This document shows positions 10,139 through 19,787 of a stretch of DNA of 64,000 nt, piece after piece. How positions within the stretch are numbered: the first letter of the stretch is position 1; every line of letters starts with the position of its first letter. This stretch comes from Gloeomargarita lithophora Alchichica-D10. Its GTDB lineage: Bacteria > Cyanobacteriota > Cyanobacteriia > Gloeomargaritales > Gloeomargaritaceae. The translations under genes and the position numbers were made by a program. The notes under the pieces were generated by a model, which worked only from the letters and a program-made list of their open reading frames with translations, did no database searches and was not told where the DNA came from. The stretch spans positions 1,268,362-1,332,361 of the forward strand of contig NZ_CP017675.1 of assembly GCF_001870225.1 (NCBI RefSeq). The letters run 5' to 3'.

Positions 10139-10417
10139 ATGGAAATTCAAAAAATTAGAACTCATATTGGTGAAGATGGGATTTTGCAAATACAAGTTCC
10201 TGAAAATCTCAAAAACCAAAACCTTGAAATCATAGTTATTTTTCATCCTATTAGCAAACGTGAAATCAACTCAGATCATAAAACTCCCGAAGAGTTGGGG
10301 TACTCTGATCACTTCATCCATCATGTTTTGGGGAGTTGGGAAGGAGAGCCTTTGATTCGTAGTGAACAACCCTATTATGAATATCGAAATGCCAGGGAAG
10401 ACCGAGAGGCTAGTTAA
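10139..10417 (+). CDS. antitoxin-like protein of a VapBC-type pair
   Basis: A 92-residue protein. Residues 1-38 look like a short beta-rich (AbrB-like or DUF-type) N-terminus with the phrase THIGEDGILQIQVPENL. The charged C-terminal half would be the toxin-binding tail. AGGAGG at 10126-10131 gives a good ribosome-binding site 7 nt ahead of the ATG. The stop TAA overlaps the ATG of the PIN toxin (TAATG), the classic antitoxin-first arrangement. Assignment rests on position and length more than on domain recognition. The region is AT-richer than its flanks. Confidence 0.7.
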   Translation: MEIQKIRTHIGEDGILQIQVPENLKNQNLEIIVIFHPISKREINSDHKTPEELGYSDHFIHHVLGSWEGEPLIRSEQPYYEYRNAREDREAS

Positions 10418-10815
10418 TGTCTTACTTACTCGATACAAATGCTTGTATTCAAGCCTTAAACAATCAGAACTCATTTGTAGCTCAACGGATTATTCGCATT
10501 CCCACTGAATGTATTTATCTTTGTACAATCGTTTGCATGGAACTTTACTACGGAGCTTATAAAAGTAGGCGCACTCAGGAAAATTTGAATCACCTAGCAG
10601 ATTTCTTTCGACAATTTTCAATCTTACCATTTGATCAAGAATCATCACGAATCACCGGATATATTCGCACTGGTTTAGAAGTGGCTGGAATGCCGATTGG
10701 ACTCTATGATTTGCAAATCGCAGCCATTGCACTCTCCAATGACCTCATTCTTATTACTCACAACACCCGTGAATTTAGCCGAGTTCATAATTTGAAATAC
10801 GAAGATTGGGAGTGA
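10417..10815 (+). CDS. vapC: VapC-type PIN-domain toxin (ribonuclease)
   Basis: A 132-residue PIN domain. The acidic metal-binding residues are visible: Asp6 in YLLDTNAC, Glu42 in CMELYYGA, and Asp in GLYDLQIAAIAL. The C-terminal LILITHNTREFSRV matches the VapC family pattern. VapC toxins cleave tRNA or rRNA when released from the antitoxin. It overlaps the antitoxin by 1 nt. Dispersed repeats flank the pair on both sides (9962-10081 and 10834-10960). Confidence 0.88.
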   Translation: MSYLLDTNACIQALNNQNSFVAQRIIRIPTECIYLCTIVCMELYYGAYKSRRTQENLNHLADFFRQFSILPFDQESSRITGYIRTGLEVAGMPIGLYDLQIAAIALSNDLILITHNTREFSRVHNLKYEDWE

Positions 10816-10833
10816 CCAATAGAACTCAAAGAC

Positions 10834-10960
10834 TATAGCTAAACACGCAAAAGTTGACATGATATAGGTCACAGGGGCACCGCCCCCGTCCCTGGTTCTC
10901 GGTAATACAAGCATTCCAGCGAGATGGCTTTCTGTGGGTGCAAATAGATAGAGGTGTCCT
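10834..10960. repeat. dispersed hairpin element, copy 2 (mixed ends)
   Basis: The left end is TATAGCTAAACACGCAAAAG and the right end is AAATAGATAGAGGTGTCC. One end therefore belongs to the TATAGCT type and the other to the GAGGTGTCC type. The core GGCACCGCCCCCGTCCCTGG and TTCTCGGTAATAC motifs are shared with the other copies. It sits between the vapC stop and the 3' end of lpxD. Confidence 0.75.
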
Positions 10961-10982
10961 TGTGATTTTTTTAGTTCAAAAA

Positions 10983-12005
10983 TCACTCCCTCCGACCGAG
11001 TTGGCGCCAGGTTTGGTACATCTCCGGGAGCCGTTGCACCACCGCCACCACCTTGCGCCACAGGGACAAAGGAATTGCCGGATACCCGGCCATCACCGCC
11101 CCCGATGGCACATCCTGGTGTAACCCGCTTTTGGCCGCCACCTGCGCCCGACTGCCCACCCGCAGTTGATTGGCCGCCCCCACCTGTCCCCCCAAAATCA
11201 CCCAGTCCTCCAACACCACGCCCCCCGCCAACCCCACCTGCGCCGCCAAGGCACAATGGGCTCCCAAGCGACAGCCGTGGCCGATGTGAATCAAATTATC
11301 CAACTTGCTCCCTTGGCCGATGCGGGTTTCCCCCACCGCCGGTCGGTCAATGCAGGTATTGGCACCAATTTCCACCCCGGCCTCTAGCACCACCCGCCCC
11401 GATTGGGGCATCTTCACCCAGCCGTCGGGGGTCGGCACAAATCCAAACCCATCACTGCCCACCACCGCCCCACTGTGGATAATGCAATTAGCACCGATTT
11501 CCGTACGTTCATAAATTGTACAATTTGCATATAAAATACTATTATAACCCACCGTTACCTGGTCACCGACCACTACCCCTGCGCCAACCTGCACCCCATT
11601 TTCTAAAACTGTACCCGCTTGAACGACCGCTCTGGCTCCCACCCGCACCGCTTCGCCTACGGTAGCCGTTGGGTCAATCACCGCTGTGGGATGAATACCA
11701 GGGGGCAGTTCCGCCGGTTGATAAAAATAATTGAGGGCGAGGGCAAACCCCAAGCGGGGATCGGGCAGAGCAACCCACGCCAAGCCCCGTGCCTGCGCCG
11801 CCGACTGGAGTGCCGTATCCAAGGGCAGAATCACCGCTGTGGCCTGGGTGGTTTGGAGTTGGGGCAGGAAGCGGACGTGTTCCACAAAGGTCAATTCTCC
11901 CGCCTGGGCTTCAGTCAGGCTGGCTATCCCGGTCAAGGTGGGGTCACCGCCGCCGTGCGCCCCGCTGGGTAAATGGGCGAGCAGGTCATGGAATTGGCTC
12001 AGCAT
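10983..12005 (-). CDS. lpxD: LpxD, UDP-3-O-acyl-glucosamine N-acyltransferase
   Basis: About 340 residues. After a short N-terminal uridine-binding domain comes a long left-handed beta-helix made of hexapeptide repeats (V/I-G-x-x-x-x pattern, about residues 105-290). The catalytic-histidine region HIGHGC and SDGFGF are present. The enzyme adds the N-linked acyl chain in lipid A biosynthesis in the cytosol. The ATG at 12003-12005 matches the usual N-terminus (MLSQFHDLLAHL); the frame remains open about 200 nt further upstream but overlaps zipN. It lies 28 nt after zipN on the same strand. Confidence 0.93.
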   Translation of the reverse strand: MLSQFHDLLAHLPSGAHGGGDPTLTGIASLTEAQAGELTFVEHVRFLPQLQTTQATAVILPLDTALQSAAQARGLAWVALPDPRLGFALALNYFYQPAELPPGIHPTAVIDPTATVGEAVRVGARAVVQAGTVLENGVQVGAGVVVGDQVTVGYNSILYANCTIYERTEIGANCIIHSGAVVGSDGFGFVPTPDGWVKMPQSGRVVLEAGVEIGANTCIDRPAVGETRIGQGSKLDNLIHIGHGCRLGAHCALAAQVGLAGGVVLEDWVILGGQVGAANQLRVGSRAQVAAKSGLHQDVPSGAVMAGYPAIPLSLWRKVVAVVQRLPEMYQTWRQLGRRE

Positions 12006-12033
12006 TGGTCTGGGGGGTGCATAATTCTCCGGG

Positions 12034-13836
12034 TTAAGGAAGCAGGGAAATTTTACGAATCCGCCAACCCTGGGGGGCTTTGACCAACTCATAGCGGGCT
12101 TGGTAGGTGCTATTACCCGCATCCGTCCCCTGCACCTGCACCTGGTCTTCGATGCGGGCTTCCACCACCAGTTCCTGGGCATTGACCATCTGCATCCGTT
12201 CAATTTCCAGGCGTTTGAGGGTGTGGATTTCTGTGATGCCTTCCTGTTGGGACTGTTGCGCCCGCTCCCGCCACTGGGTCAAGGCCGGTTCCACCAAAAT
12301 CGTGCCCAACTGGTCAACCGCGTGCCGTTCCCCAAAGGCTTCCGCTTTGATTTTTTGCCAGGCGGTCAGGGTTTCCAGGGCGGCGGCACGGGGGTCAATC
12401 GCCGTGGGGCTGGGGCTAGGACTGGGAATGGGCACCGGCGGTTGCTCTAGGGTAATGATTAAGGTCTCCGGCGGTAAACGTTGCCACCACCACCCCAAAC
12501 CCCCGGCAGTCACCAGGGCCACCACCCCGGTCACCAACCAACCGTAGCCCCGCCGCTGGGGACGCACCGCTCGCTGGGGGGGACGAGAAACCGGGGTCAG
12601 CCCCACCTCCGGGACTTGCCACTGCTCCAACAGTGCCACCACCTGGGGGTCGGCAAAATAACTTTGAATATCCAACGCCGCTGGGGTCACCTCCCGGGCA
12701 AAGGGGGCAATTTCTGCCAGCAACCAGGTCTGGGCGTAGCGATATAAGCCCACCAATTCATCGGGAGCGGAGCGGACAACCCCCGCCACCTGGGCATCCA
12801 CGGTAGGGCTGGCCAGGTACTGGGTTAAAAATCCCATTGCCAGTTCCGTTTGTCCCAATAACAAAGTCGTCACCGCCAATTCCAAAGGCACCGGCTGGGT
12901 ACGATGCAAAAACCGCAACCACCCCTCCGCCTCCCGGATCACCTGGGGCTGATGCCGCACGACCCCCAACCCCACCGCCCCATGCGCCGCCAAATAGGCC
13001 GCCACCGCCGAAGGTCGCCGGGCTTCCCGGCCAAACTGCTCGTACTGCTCCGTTAGGGTCATGTAGGGACGCAGTTGTTGGATAAACCGCAGACCTTCCT
13101 CCACCCCCAAACCCGCCTGGGGGTCGCCCGTGCCCTCAATGCCCCCCCGTTCCGTCAGCATCCGAGCCAGCAATTCCAACCCCAACCGGCGCCCCGGCTG
13201 GTCCTCCAGGGGCAAAGCCACCAACTCCAAAATCCGGTAAGGACGTAGCCGCGCCAAGTCCACCTGCAACTCCGCCAGCAGATTGGGGAACAACCCCCCC
13301 GTGCGGTGCAATAATTCCTGCCCCTGCTCCAAATACACCCCCGCCCGCTGATAATGCTGCTGTTGCCATTGCTCCCGCCCCAACTCCAGATAGGCCAGCA
13401 CCATCGTTAAAACAATATCCCCATAAACGCTGGGAGCCGTGCCATTGTGACAGGCCGCCTGCCCGGTTTTGAGGATCAATTCATACTCACCCCATTCCAA
13501 CCACAGCACCAACGCCCCCGGCAGTTCTTCCGCCTCCACCCACAGCACCGGCGGCTCCGTAACTTCCGTATTCTCCGGCTGTGCCGTGCCACCGATCCCA
13601 CTCAAAACCTGATAAGCCTGCTCAATCAGCCGTTGCCGCGCCGCTACCGCCAAGGGAGAATAATCAGCCCGCACCCCCCCCTGAATGCGCTGGGACAGCA
13701 CCAAGCCTAGTTGCGCCAACGCTGTCTGGGAAGGCACCCCCAACACTCGATAACAATCTAACGAAATTCGTACCACCGCCAGTGCGCACGCATCCCCATT
13801 TGCAGGCAACCTACCCAAGACTTTAGACCAGTTCAC
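12034..13836 (-). CDS. zipN: ZipN/Ftn2 (ARC6-type) cell division protein
   Basis: A 600-residue membrane protein that anchors and organises FtsZ in cyanobacteria (ARC6 in chloroplasts). A J-like domain opens the protein (about 25-80, phrase DCYRVLGVPSQTALAQ). A large helical domain follows, one transmembrane helix lies at about 425-447 (GWLVTGVVALVTAGGLGWWW), then a Pro/Ser linker, and the C-terminal IMS/DUF4101 domain covers 480-600. The GTG at 13836 is the longest start. A GTG at 13776 (VVRISLDCYRVLG) resembles the usual family N-terminus better, so the first 20 codons are uncertain. Confidence 0.88.
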   Translation of the reverse strand: MNWSKVLGRLPANGDACALAVVRISLDCYRVLGVPSQTALAQLGLVLSQRIQGGVRADYSPLAVAARQRLIEQAYQVLSGIGGTAQPENTEVTEPPVLWVEAEELPGALVLWLEWGEYELILKTGQAACHNGTAPSVYGDIVLTMVLAYLELGREQWQQQHYQRAGVYLEQGQELLHRTGGLFPNLLAELQVDLARLRPYRILELVALPLEDQPGRRLGLELLARMLTERGGIEGTGDPQAGLGVEEGLRFIQQLRPYMTLTEQYEQFGREARRPSAVAAYLAAHGAVGLGVVRHQPQVIREAEGWLRFLHRTQPVPLELAVTTLLLGQTELAMGFLTQYLASPTVDAQVAGVVRSAPDELVGLYRYAQTWLLAEIAPFAREVTPAALDIQSYFADPQVVALLEQWQVPEVGLTPVSRPPQRAVRPQRRGYGWLVTGVVALVTAGGLGWWWQRLPPETLIITLEQPPVPIPSPSPSPTAIDPRAAALETLTAWQKIKAEAFGERHAVDQLGTILVEPALTQWRERAQQSQQEGITEIHTLKRLEIERMQMVNAQELVVEARIEDQVQVQGTDAGNSTYQARYELVKAPQGWRIRKISLLP

Positions 13837-13929
13837 CCATCTTCAGCAAGCCCCCACCGCCCTACCCCGGAATTTACAAAAATTAACCCCTTTTGGGGGC
13901 AACATTGGGGACATCTTTCTAAAAAACAG

Positions 13930-13935
13930 TATAAT
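13930..13935 (+). promoter_or_regulatory. putative -10 element of the DUF4278 gene
   Basis: A perfect TATAAT lies 81 nt before the ATG of the 58-codon gene at 14017, in a short AT-rich stretch in an otherwise GC-rich area. A weak TTGGGG at 13905 could be a -35 but the spacing (19 nt) is not ideal. The gene also has a strong GGAGGG ribosome-binding site at 14003-14008. Confidence 0.5.
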
Positions 13936-14016
13936 TAGATACAGAAAAGCAATTGAGATGATCCCATTGGGTACAGGCTCAACACTTTACCAAGTCGTTT
14001 ACGGAGGGAATTAACC

Positions 14017-14193
14017 ATGCAATACCATTTTCTCGGTGCCACCTACGAGCATGATGCGACCGTTGTGCCGGTGAGCGAAGGGCAAGAGGGCGGCAAATAT
14101 CGGGGAGCCAATTGGAAAACCCATGTGGCTAACGTGCCCAGCCAACATCGGGCACCCCGGCAGTTGTGCTATCGGGGGGTCATGTACTCCTAA
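14017..14193 (+). CDS. DUF4278-type small protein
   Basis: A 58-residue protein opening MQYHFLGATYE and ending with a QLCYRGVMYS-type tail. Cyanobacterial DUF4278 proteins share this start and the terminal 'YRG..Y' phrase; their function is unknown. It has its own good promoter and ribosome-binding site and a likely terminator downstream, so it looks monocistronic and well expressed. The residues are mostly polar, with no membrane segment. High confidence that it is a gene, moderate on the family. Confidence 0.8.
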   Translation: MQYHFLGATYEHDATVVPVSEGQEGGKYRGANWKTHVANVPSQHRAPRQLCYRGVMYS

Positions 14194-14227
14194 ATAGCCG
14201 CCACTTTATAAACGGATTGTGAAATTA

Positions 14228-14265
14228 TCCCCTGCCCCCTGGTACGAACCGGGGGGTTATTTTAT
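14228..14265 (+). terminator. putative rho-independent terminator after the DUF4278 gene
   Basis: CCCCTGGT and ACCGGGG can pair around a short ACGA loop (one bulged T), followed by GGTTATTTTA. It sits between the DUF4278 stop and the SIMPL gene. Confidence 0.5.
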
Positions 14266-14306
14266 GCTGAATGATGCTAGAGGTCATCTCCCCAGGTACC
14301 CCACCC

Positions 14307-15053
14307 ATGAATCTCAAAGAACGCGTCAGCCAACTGCCCCAGTTGTTGATTGGCTTGGTTTCCCTATCCGTGGCCGTGGTGGCGGGTAGCCTGATCGGTG
14401 CCAGTGCCGTGAGTGAGTTCACCCGTGCCAATGATTTAGTCCAGGTGACGGGTTCGGCGCGCCGGGAAATCTCCTCGGATTATATCGTCTGGCAATTTCG
14501 GGTGGAGAGCCAGAACCCTTCGCTCCAAGCCGCTTACAAACAGGTGACCGCCTACACGGAAAAAATCCGTTCCTATTTACAACAGCAGGAAGTCCCGGAG
14601 AATGAAATTGTCTTTTCGGCTCTGGAAAATGTCGCCCTCCAGGAAAATATCAATGGTCGGGATACGGGGCGGATTTTGGCCTATCGCTTGACCCAACGGG
14701 TGAAAATTGGCTCCAATAATGTGGATAAAATTGCGACTCTAGTCAACCGTTCCAATGATTTAATCAATGAGGGAATTCCCATTATTTCCGATGCCCCCCA
14801 GTATCTCTACACCGACTTGGCAAAATTGCGGGTCGAGATGGTCGCCGAAGCGGTGCGGGATGCTCAAAATCGCGCTAAAACTATTGCCCAAACCACCGGT
14901 AGTCGGGTGGGGAAAGTCCGCAATGTGAATACGGGGGTGTTCCAAATTACGTCGCGGTTTTCCACCGATGTCAGTGATTATGGGATTTACGATACTTCCT
15001 CCAAGGAAAAAGACATCACGGCGGTGGTATCGGTGAGTTTTGGGCTGAATTAA
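14307..15053 (+). CDS. SIMPL (DUF541) domain protein, membrane-anchored
   Basis: About 248 residues. A transmembrane or uncleaved signal segment spans about residues 10-35. The SIMPL domain follows, with the typical opening VQVTGSARREISSDYIVW and the closing ITAVVSVSFGLN. SIMPL (OMP28/DUF541) proteins are periplasmic or cell-envelope proteins of unclear role. The ATG at 14307 is chosen because the upstream in-frame ATG/ATGATG starts (14271) would add an unlikely leader overlapping the terminator area. It stands alone; dispersed repeats follow. Confidence 0.8.
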   Translation: MNLKERVSQLPQLLIGLVSLSVAVVAGSLIGASAVSEFTRANDLVQVTGSARREISSDYIVWQFRVESQNPSLQAAYKQVTAYTEKIRSYLQQQEVPENEIVFSALENVALQENINGRDTGRILAYRLTQRVKIGSNNVDKIATLVNRSNDLINEGIPIISDAPQYLYTDLAKLRVEMVAEAVRDAQNRAKTIAQTTGSRVGKVRNVNTGVFQITSRFSTDVSDYGIYDTSSKEKDITAVVSVSFGLN

Positions 15054-15090
15054 CGGCTCAAATATCCCATTGCTACCTTCGCCTTTTCCC

Positions 15091-15188
15091 GTACCAAAAA
15101 TCCTCTCGCTGGCATACCGGTATTACCGAGAACCAAGTACGGGGGGTGCCCCCCTGCGACCGCTAATTATTAATTTATAGAGGTGCCC
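15091..15188. repeat. dispersed hairpin element, copy 3
   Basis: A ~98 bp copy in the orientation opposite to copy 1: CTCGCTGGCATACC, TATTACCGAGAACC, the core GGGGGGTGCCCCCCTGCGAC, then TTTATAGAGGTGCCC. It is followed by CAATCATTTA, which also follows copy 4, so copies 3 and 4 look like a tandem duplication with a 148 bp step. Confidence 0.75.
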
Positions 15189-15196
15189 AATCATTT

Positions 15197-15337
15197 AGGA
15201 CACTTCTATTTATTTGTACCAACCGATAGCCTGCGTGGCGTAGCCATAAATCATCTTACTGGCATACCAGTATTACCGAGAACCAAGTACGGGGGGTGCC
15301 CCCTGCGACCGCTAATTATTAATTGATAGAGGTGCCC
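15197..15337. repeat. dispersed hairpin element, copy 4 (longest form)
   Basis: The ~141 bp copy starts AGGACACTTCTATTTATTTG and ends TTGATAGAGGTGCCC. It carries the internal palindrome-like insert GCCTGCGTGGCGTAGCCAT that also occurs at 26466, 48768, 52815, 53690 and at the right edge of the window. About 80 bp at its right side are almost identical to copy 3. Confidence 0.78.
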
Positions 15338-15391
15338 AATCATTTAATTGACCCAAGGCAAGCGATCCCTGCGACCTTAACATTCCCAAAC

Positions 15392-16573
15392 TCAGAGACA
15401 ATGGGCACCACCGGCTGGCGCTGCTGATACACACCACACCCGGGGCAAACGATGCTTAAACCCACATAAAATCTCCCAGGTGATCGTATCCAAATCCTGC
15501 GCCCAATCCTGCGCCGTAATTTGGTGATTTCCTTCACAACCAATCAGGGTCACCACCTGCCCCACCTGCGCCTGGGGAACGGCGGTCACATCCAGCATCA
15601 ATTGATCCATCGTAATCGTCCCCACCTGGGCGACCCGTTGCCCAAGCACCAAGCCCGTCATGCGGTTGGATAACCCCCGCGGCACCCCGTCCGCGTAGCC
15701 AATGCCCACCGTTGCTAAACGCATGGGTCGCTCGGCGATAAACCGATGTCCATAGCTGACCCCTGTACCTGGCGCAATATCCTTGATTTGGGTAATCCGG
15801 GCGCGCACCTGTAGCACCGGTCGCAGAGGCAAAATCCCCTCTAAGTGAACCGCCGGACTGTAGCCGTACAATGCCAAACCCACCCGCACCATATCGTAAT
15901 GCAAATGTTTATCCAAAAGCATCCCAGCAGAATTGGCCAGATGCACCTTCGGGCAGGGAATACCCAAGTGTTGCACCTCCTGGAGTACCTGGCTAAACCG
16001 TTGCTGTTGCAGATGCACCAACCAGGGGTCAGGGTCATCCGCCGTTGCCAGGTGGGAATAGATACTGGCTAAACCCAATCCGGGGCTGTTGTGCAGGGCT
16101 TTGACCACAAGAATCGCCTCCCGCCACGGCACCCCCAAGCGGGACATCCCCGTATCCACATCCAGATGGACGGGGAGAATTGCGCCTTCAGTATGCGCCA
16201 CCTGCTCAAATAACCGCAGTTGCTCCCAAGTAGCCAAGGTCGGCTCCACCCGCCAGTAGAGCAACGCCTGCACCTGTGCCGCTGTATTCACCCCCCCCAG
16301 CAACAAAATTGGTGCCGAAATCCCCGCCCGCCGCAGTTGCATCGCTTCCTCCAGGGTCGCCACCCCCAACCAGGTCGCCCCGTGCGCCAAAACCACCTGC
16401 GCCACCGCCACCGCCCCGTGACCATAGGCATCGGCTTTGATCACGGCCAGTAGCTCGGTTTGCGCCCCCAGGTGCTGGCAAATCGCCTGGGTATTGTGCG
16501 CCAAAGCCAGGGGGTCAATTTCTACCCAAGCTCTCGCCTGCGGGTCTGGCAGACATTCCCCAGCGAGTCCCAT
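15392..16573 (-). CDS. alr: alanine racemase
   Basis: A 393-residue PLP enzyme converting L- to D-alanine for peptidoglycan. The PLP lysine is Lys46 in AVIKADAYGHGA, and the N-terminal barrel continues with HLDVDTGMSRLG and HLANSAG. The second catalytic residue is the tyrosine in GIGYADGVPR of the C-terminal beta domain. It lies 19 nt after cofH and downstream of a kinase gene on the same strand. The C-terminal tail (SAAPAGGAHCL) differs from usual endings and runs close to the repeat cluster, so the last residues may have been altered. Confidence 0.93.
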   Translation of the reverse strand: MGLAGECLPDPQARAWVEIDPLALAHNTQAICQHLGAQTELLAVIKADAYGHGAVAVAQVVLAHGATWLGVATLEEAMQLRRAGISAPILLLGGVNTAAQVQALLYWRVEPTLATWEQLRLFEQVAHTEGAILPVHLDVDTGMSRLGVPWREAILVVKALHNSPGLGLASIYSHLATADDPDPWLVHLQQQRFSQVLQEVQHLGIPCPKVHLANSAGMLLDKHLHYDMVRVGLALYGYSPAVHLEGILPLRPVLQVRARITQIKDIAPGTGVSYGHRFIAERPMRLATVGIGYADGVPRGLSNRMTGLVLGQRVAQVGTITMDQLMLDVTAVPQAQVGQVVTLIGCEGNHQITAQDWAQDLDTITWEILCGFKHRLPRVWCVSAAPAGGAHCL

Positions 16574-16592
16574 CCGTTCATTCCCTCACAAA

Positions 16593-17720
16593 TTAAAAAC
16601 AAGCTAACAGTTCTGGAACTCCCTGACAAGGCTGGTACAATGTGGTGCGTTGCCAGTGGGGACGACCGAGGGCGGCAATGGCATTTTGAAGTTCCTGAAC
16701 CGTTTTGCCCGTACCCCCTTTCGCCCCCGCCATCGTGGTAATGTGTTCCTCCATCAAAGTACCGCCAATGTCATCACAACCCCATTGCAATGCTTGTACC
16801 GCCCCCGCCAGTTCCAATTTCACCCAACTGGGCTGGTGATGTTTGACCCAGCGTCCCAAAAATAACCGAGCCACCGCTGTTAATCGCAAAGTAGCTGACA
16901 AATCCGGCTGATCCCGTCCCACCCGCCGCCGGAGCGGTGCCGGTGCCTGTGCCCCCACAAACGGGAGCAGGATAAATTCGGTCAGCCCAACCGTGCGTCT
17001 TTGCAATTCCCGCAGGTGGTGCAAATGCTGGATTTGCTGGTGGGAGGTTTCCACATGGCCGCAGAGCATGGTACTGGTGGTGGGAATTCCCATCTCGTGG
17101 GCTTGAGTGATAATGCTTAACCAAGTGGCGGTATCAATTTTTTCGGGGCAAATCACCCGGCGTACCCGGTCATCCAAGACTTCGGCGGCGGTACCGGGCA
17201 GGGAATCCACCCCCGATTCTTGCAGTGCTTTTAGTACATCAGCAATACTTATGCCATCCTGGCGACTGATAAACTGCACCTCCTGCGGGGAAAAGGCGTG
17301 GAGATGGATTTTGGGGGCGGTGGTTTTGATCGTGCTGACCAAATCCAAATAATAGTTTAAGGTACTGCCCTGGCGTTGGGCACCCGGATGCAGACCCCCT
17401 TGCAGGCAAATTTCCGTTGCCCCCTGCCCCAAGGCATCCTGAACCTTCGCCACCATCTGCTCGCTGGTTAACCAATAGCTCCCCGGTTGCCCCCCATCCC
17501 GGCGAAAGGCACAGAAGCTACAGTGTTGTTCACAGATATTGGTGAAATTGAGATTCCGGTTGACCACGTAGCTCACCGGTTCCCCCACCAACGTCCGGCG
17601 CAGGTCATCGGCGGCCTGCTGGAGCCACGCCTGGGGATAAGGCTCTGTCAATAATAAGTAACCCTCCTCCGGGGTAATCTCTTGCCCCTGGCGAGCGCGT
17701 TCTAAAATGGTGGAAATCAT
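16593..17720 (-). CDS. cofH: CofH, radical SAM subunit of FO synthase
   Basis: About 375 residues. The radical-SAM cluster motif CxxxCxxC appears as CEQHCSFC near residue 65, followed by GGLHPGAQ and [16 protein letters not shown], typical of CofH. CofH joins tyrosine to 5-amino-6-ribitylaminouracil. With CofG this makes FO, the deazaflavin antenna of cyanobacterial photolyases. The ATG at 17718-17720 overlaps the kinase stop as ATGA and is preferred over an ATG 12 nt upstream. cofG is not in the window. Confidence 0.9.
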   Translation of the reverse strand: MISTILERARQGQEITPEEGYLLLTEPYPQAWLQQAADDLRRTLVGEPVSYVVNRNLNFTNICEQHCSFCAFRRDGGQPGSYWLTSEQMVAKVQDALGQGATEICLQGGLHPGAQRQGSTLNYYLDLVSTIKTTAPKIHLHAFSPQEVQFISRQDGISIADVLKALQESGVDSLPGTAAEVLDDRVRRVICPEKIDTATWLSIITQAHEMGIPTTSTMLCGHVETSHQQIQHLHHLRELQRRTVGLTEFILLPFVGAQAPAPLRRRVGRDQPDLSATLRLTAVARLFLGRWVKHHQPSWVKLELAGAVQALQWGCDDIGGTLMEEHITTMAGAKGGTGKTVQELQNAIAALGRPHWQRTTLYQPCQGVPELLACF

Positions 17721-19651
17721 GGTTGCCGCCAAATCCGCACGGAATTGTCCCGACTGCCGGAGAGCAGAAATTGCCCATCCGGGGTAAAGGCCAAACTGGT
17801 GACCTGCTTGCTGTGGCCTTTGAGGGTATCCCGTTGTTGGCGAAGTACCATATCCCAGGTCTGAATCAGGCCATCCTGGTTGCCACTGACCAAAATATTG
17901 CCCCGGGGGGAAAAGGCGAGGGCACTGACGGCGGTTTTTTGCTCTGGAAACGAATGGAGCCGCTCGCCCTGATTAAAATCCCACAGATGAATCAAACGGT
18001 TTTCATTACCACTGGCGATCCACCGGCTATCGGGGCTGATCACCACCGCATTGAAGCCATTGTCCCCGAAGCGAAACGGCTCGGCAATCGTCCGCAGGGA
18101 ACGGCCATTCCCCGCTTCCCAAATCACCAACGTATTATCCCAGCCGCCGCTGACCAACAGAAACCCATCCGGGGTAAAACCCAAGGTGCGTACATGACTG
18201 CTGTGGCCGGTGAGGGTGCAGAGACATTTGCCGCTGGTCACCTCCCAAATGCGAATGGTCTTGTCCTCACTGCCACTGGCCACCAACCGACCATTGGGGC
18301 TGATGGCAATGGCGCAGATGGGACTGCTATGCTTGGCAAACATCCCCCCTAAGGTCTGGGTAATTTTCCCTTTGCCCACATCCCAAACCCGCACCGTGCG
18401 GTCTTCACACCCGCCGACAATGTACTGAGCATCCGGGGTAAATTGCAGTGCCATGATCGGTGCCGTGTAGGTATGCGACCATAGAGTTGTCACCGTCAAA
18501 TGCTCCTGGCCGCTCAACTGCCACACCCGTAAAATGCCGTCTTTCCCGGCGGCGGCCATCACTGTCCCCACCCCCACCCCCTGGACAGTCGCCACCGCCG
18601 TCACCCAGTTGCTGTAGGGTCCCAAAGTACATACACATTCCCAGGTCGGAGCGGCCACCTTGCTCTTGCTGGCCGTACCCCCCTGGCGTTGGGGAAAATT
18701 CAAAACCAATTTCGGAGCTTGCGCCGGGGTGGGTCGAATGCCGGTCGGGGTGCCCAGGCGACTGCCCTGGTTAAGTGCTTCCAAATCCTGGCGCACTTCC
18801 ACTGCCGACTGGTAACGTTTGCGGGTCGCCCGCTCCAACAAGCGTTGCAGAATCTGCGCCAACCCCGCACTCACTGGTTCCGCCACATAGTCCTGCCACA
18901 CCCAGCCATCCTGAGCCATATCGTAGAGTTCCAAGGGCGGACGACCGGTCATCAGATGCACACAGGTCACCCCCAAACTGTACAAATCACTCACAAATTC
19001 CGCCTTGCCCACCATCTGTTCCGGGGCGGTAAACCCGGCACTGCTAATAATCGTGCGGAGATTCGACATGGAAGTACTGGGAGCAAACTTGGCCGCCCCA
19101 AAATCCACCAAATAAAGTTTGCCATTCACCCCACTGCGGATCAGGTTTTCCGGTTTCACATCCCGATGGATCACCTGATGGCCGTGGACAAACTCCAACA
19201 CCGGCACCAAATCCCTCAGCAATTTCACCGCCTTGGCCTCATCAAACGCCCCTTGGAGTTGCAGTTCCCGCGCCAAATTATTGCCATCAATAAATTCCTG
19301 GATAATGTACTGCCGTTGTTCCTGCTCAAAATAGGCATACAATTTGGGGATTTGCTCATGGTGCCCCAATTCATCCAACCGCACCGCCTCCCGCTGGAAC
19401 AATTCCGAAGCCTTGGCATAGGACTGGGCATCCATCTCCATCGGCAGAAATTGCTTGACCACACACTTGGGTTTTGAGGGTTTGTCCTCATCCACCGCCA
19501 AAAAAGTGCGCCCAAACCCCCCTTGCCCCAAAGGCCGCAAAGGTCTGTACCGATTTTGTAATACAATATTACTGCCACAGGCTTGACAGGTCACCGCTTC
19601 CGGGGGATTTTGCCCAGGCCGGGGACAGTCGGGATTGAGGCAATAGCTCAT
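17717..19651 (-). CDS. Ser/Thr protein kinase with N-terminal zinc ribbon and WD40 propeller
   Basis: A 644-residue protein. A CxxxxC...CxxC zinc ribbon (Cys4, 9, 22, 25) opens it. The kinase domain covers about 34-300 with the Gly loop GQGGFG (42-47), Lys66, HRDVKPENL (162-170), DFG (183-185) and APE (209-211). A linker of about 45 residues leads to a C-terminal domain of about seven WD40 repeats (345-644), recognisable by VRVWD, IRIWE, LVIWE, IHLWD, IQTWD and VRIWR ends. All catalytic residues look intact. This layout is typical of cyanobacterial Hanks-type kinases. Its target is unknown. It overlaps cofH by 4 nt. Confidence 0.93.
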   Translation of the reverse strand: MSYCLNPDCPRPGQNPPEAVTCQACGSNIVLQNRYRPLRPLGQGGFGRTFLAVDEDKPSKPKCVVKQFLPMEMDAQSYAKASELFQREAVRLDELGHHEQIPKLYAYFEQEQRQYIIQEFIDGNNLARELQLQGAFDEAKAVKLLRDLVPVLEFVHGHQVIHRDVKPENLIRSGVNGKLYLVDFGAAKFAPSTSMSNLRTIISSAGFTAPEQMVGKAEFVSDLYSLGVTCVHLMTGRPPLELYDMAQDGWVWQDYVAEPVSAGLAQILQRLLERATRKRYQSAVEVRQDLEALNQGSRLGTPTGIRPTPAQAPKLVLNFPQRQGGTASKSKVAAPTWECVCTLGPYSNWVTAVATVQGVGVGTVMAAAGKDGILRVWQLSGQEHLTVTTLWSHTYTAPIMALQFTPDAQYIVGGCEDRTVRVWDVGKGKITQTLGGMFAKHSSPICAIAISPNGRLVASGSEDKTIRIWEVTSGKCLCTLTGHSSHVRTLGFTPDGFLLVSGGWDNTLVIWEAGNGRSLRTIAEPFRFGDNGFNAVVISPDSRWIASGNENRLIHLWDFNQGERLHSFPEQKTAVSALAFSPRGNILVSGNQDGLIQTWDMVLRQQRDTLKGHSKQVTSLAFTPDGQFLLSGSRDNSVRIWRQP

Positions 19652-19787
19652 GGTAGGGTCAAACTGGGAATCGTTTACCTTATCTTAACCAAGGAACCCG
19701 CCGGAGTTAAGGGGGCGCAAAGGCGGTGAATACCTTATTTTACGCTATACTCAACGGGATTCCCTTCGCCTGGGTGGATAAACTACC

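Noticed and set aside
13776..13836. Reading the zipN start as certain
   Set aside because: Two GTG codons are possible and neither has a clear ribosome-binding site, so the longer frame is listed with a caution.
15091..15337. Two similar units in a row suggesting a CRISPR array
   Set aside because: Only two units of about 100 bp with a 148 bp step, no regular short spacers and no cas genes nearby; they belong to the dispersed repeat family.
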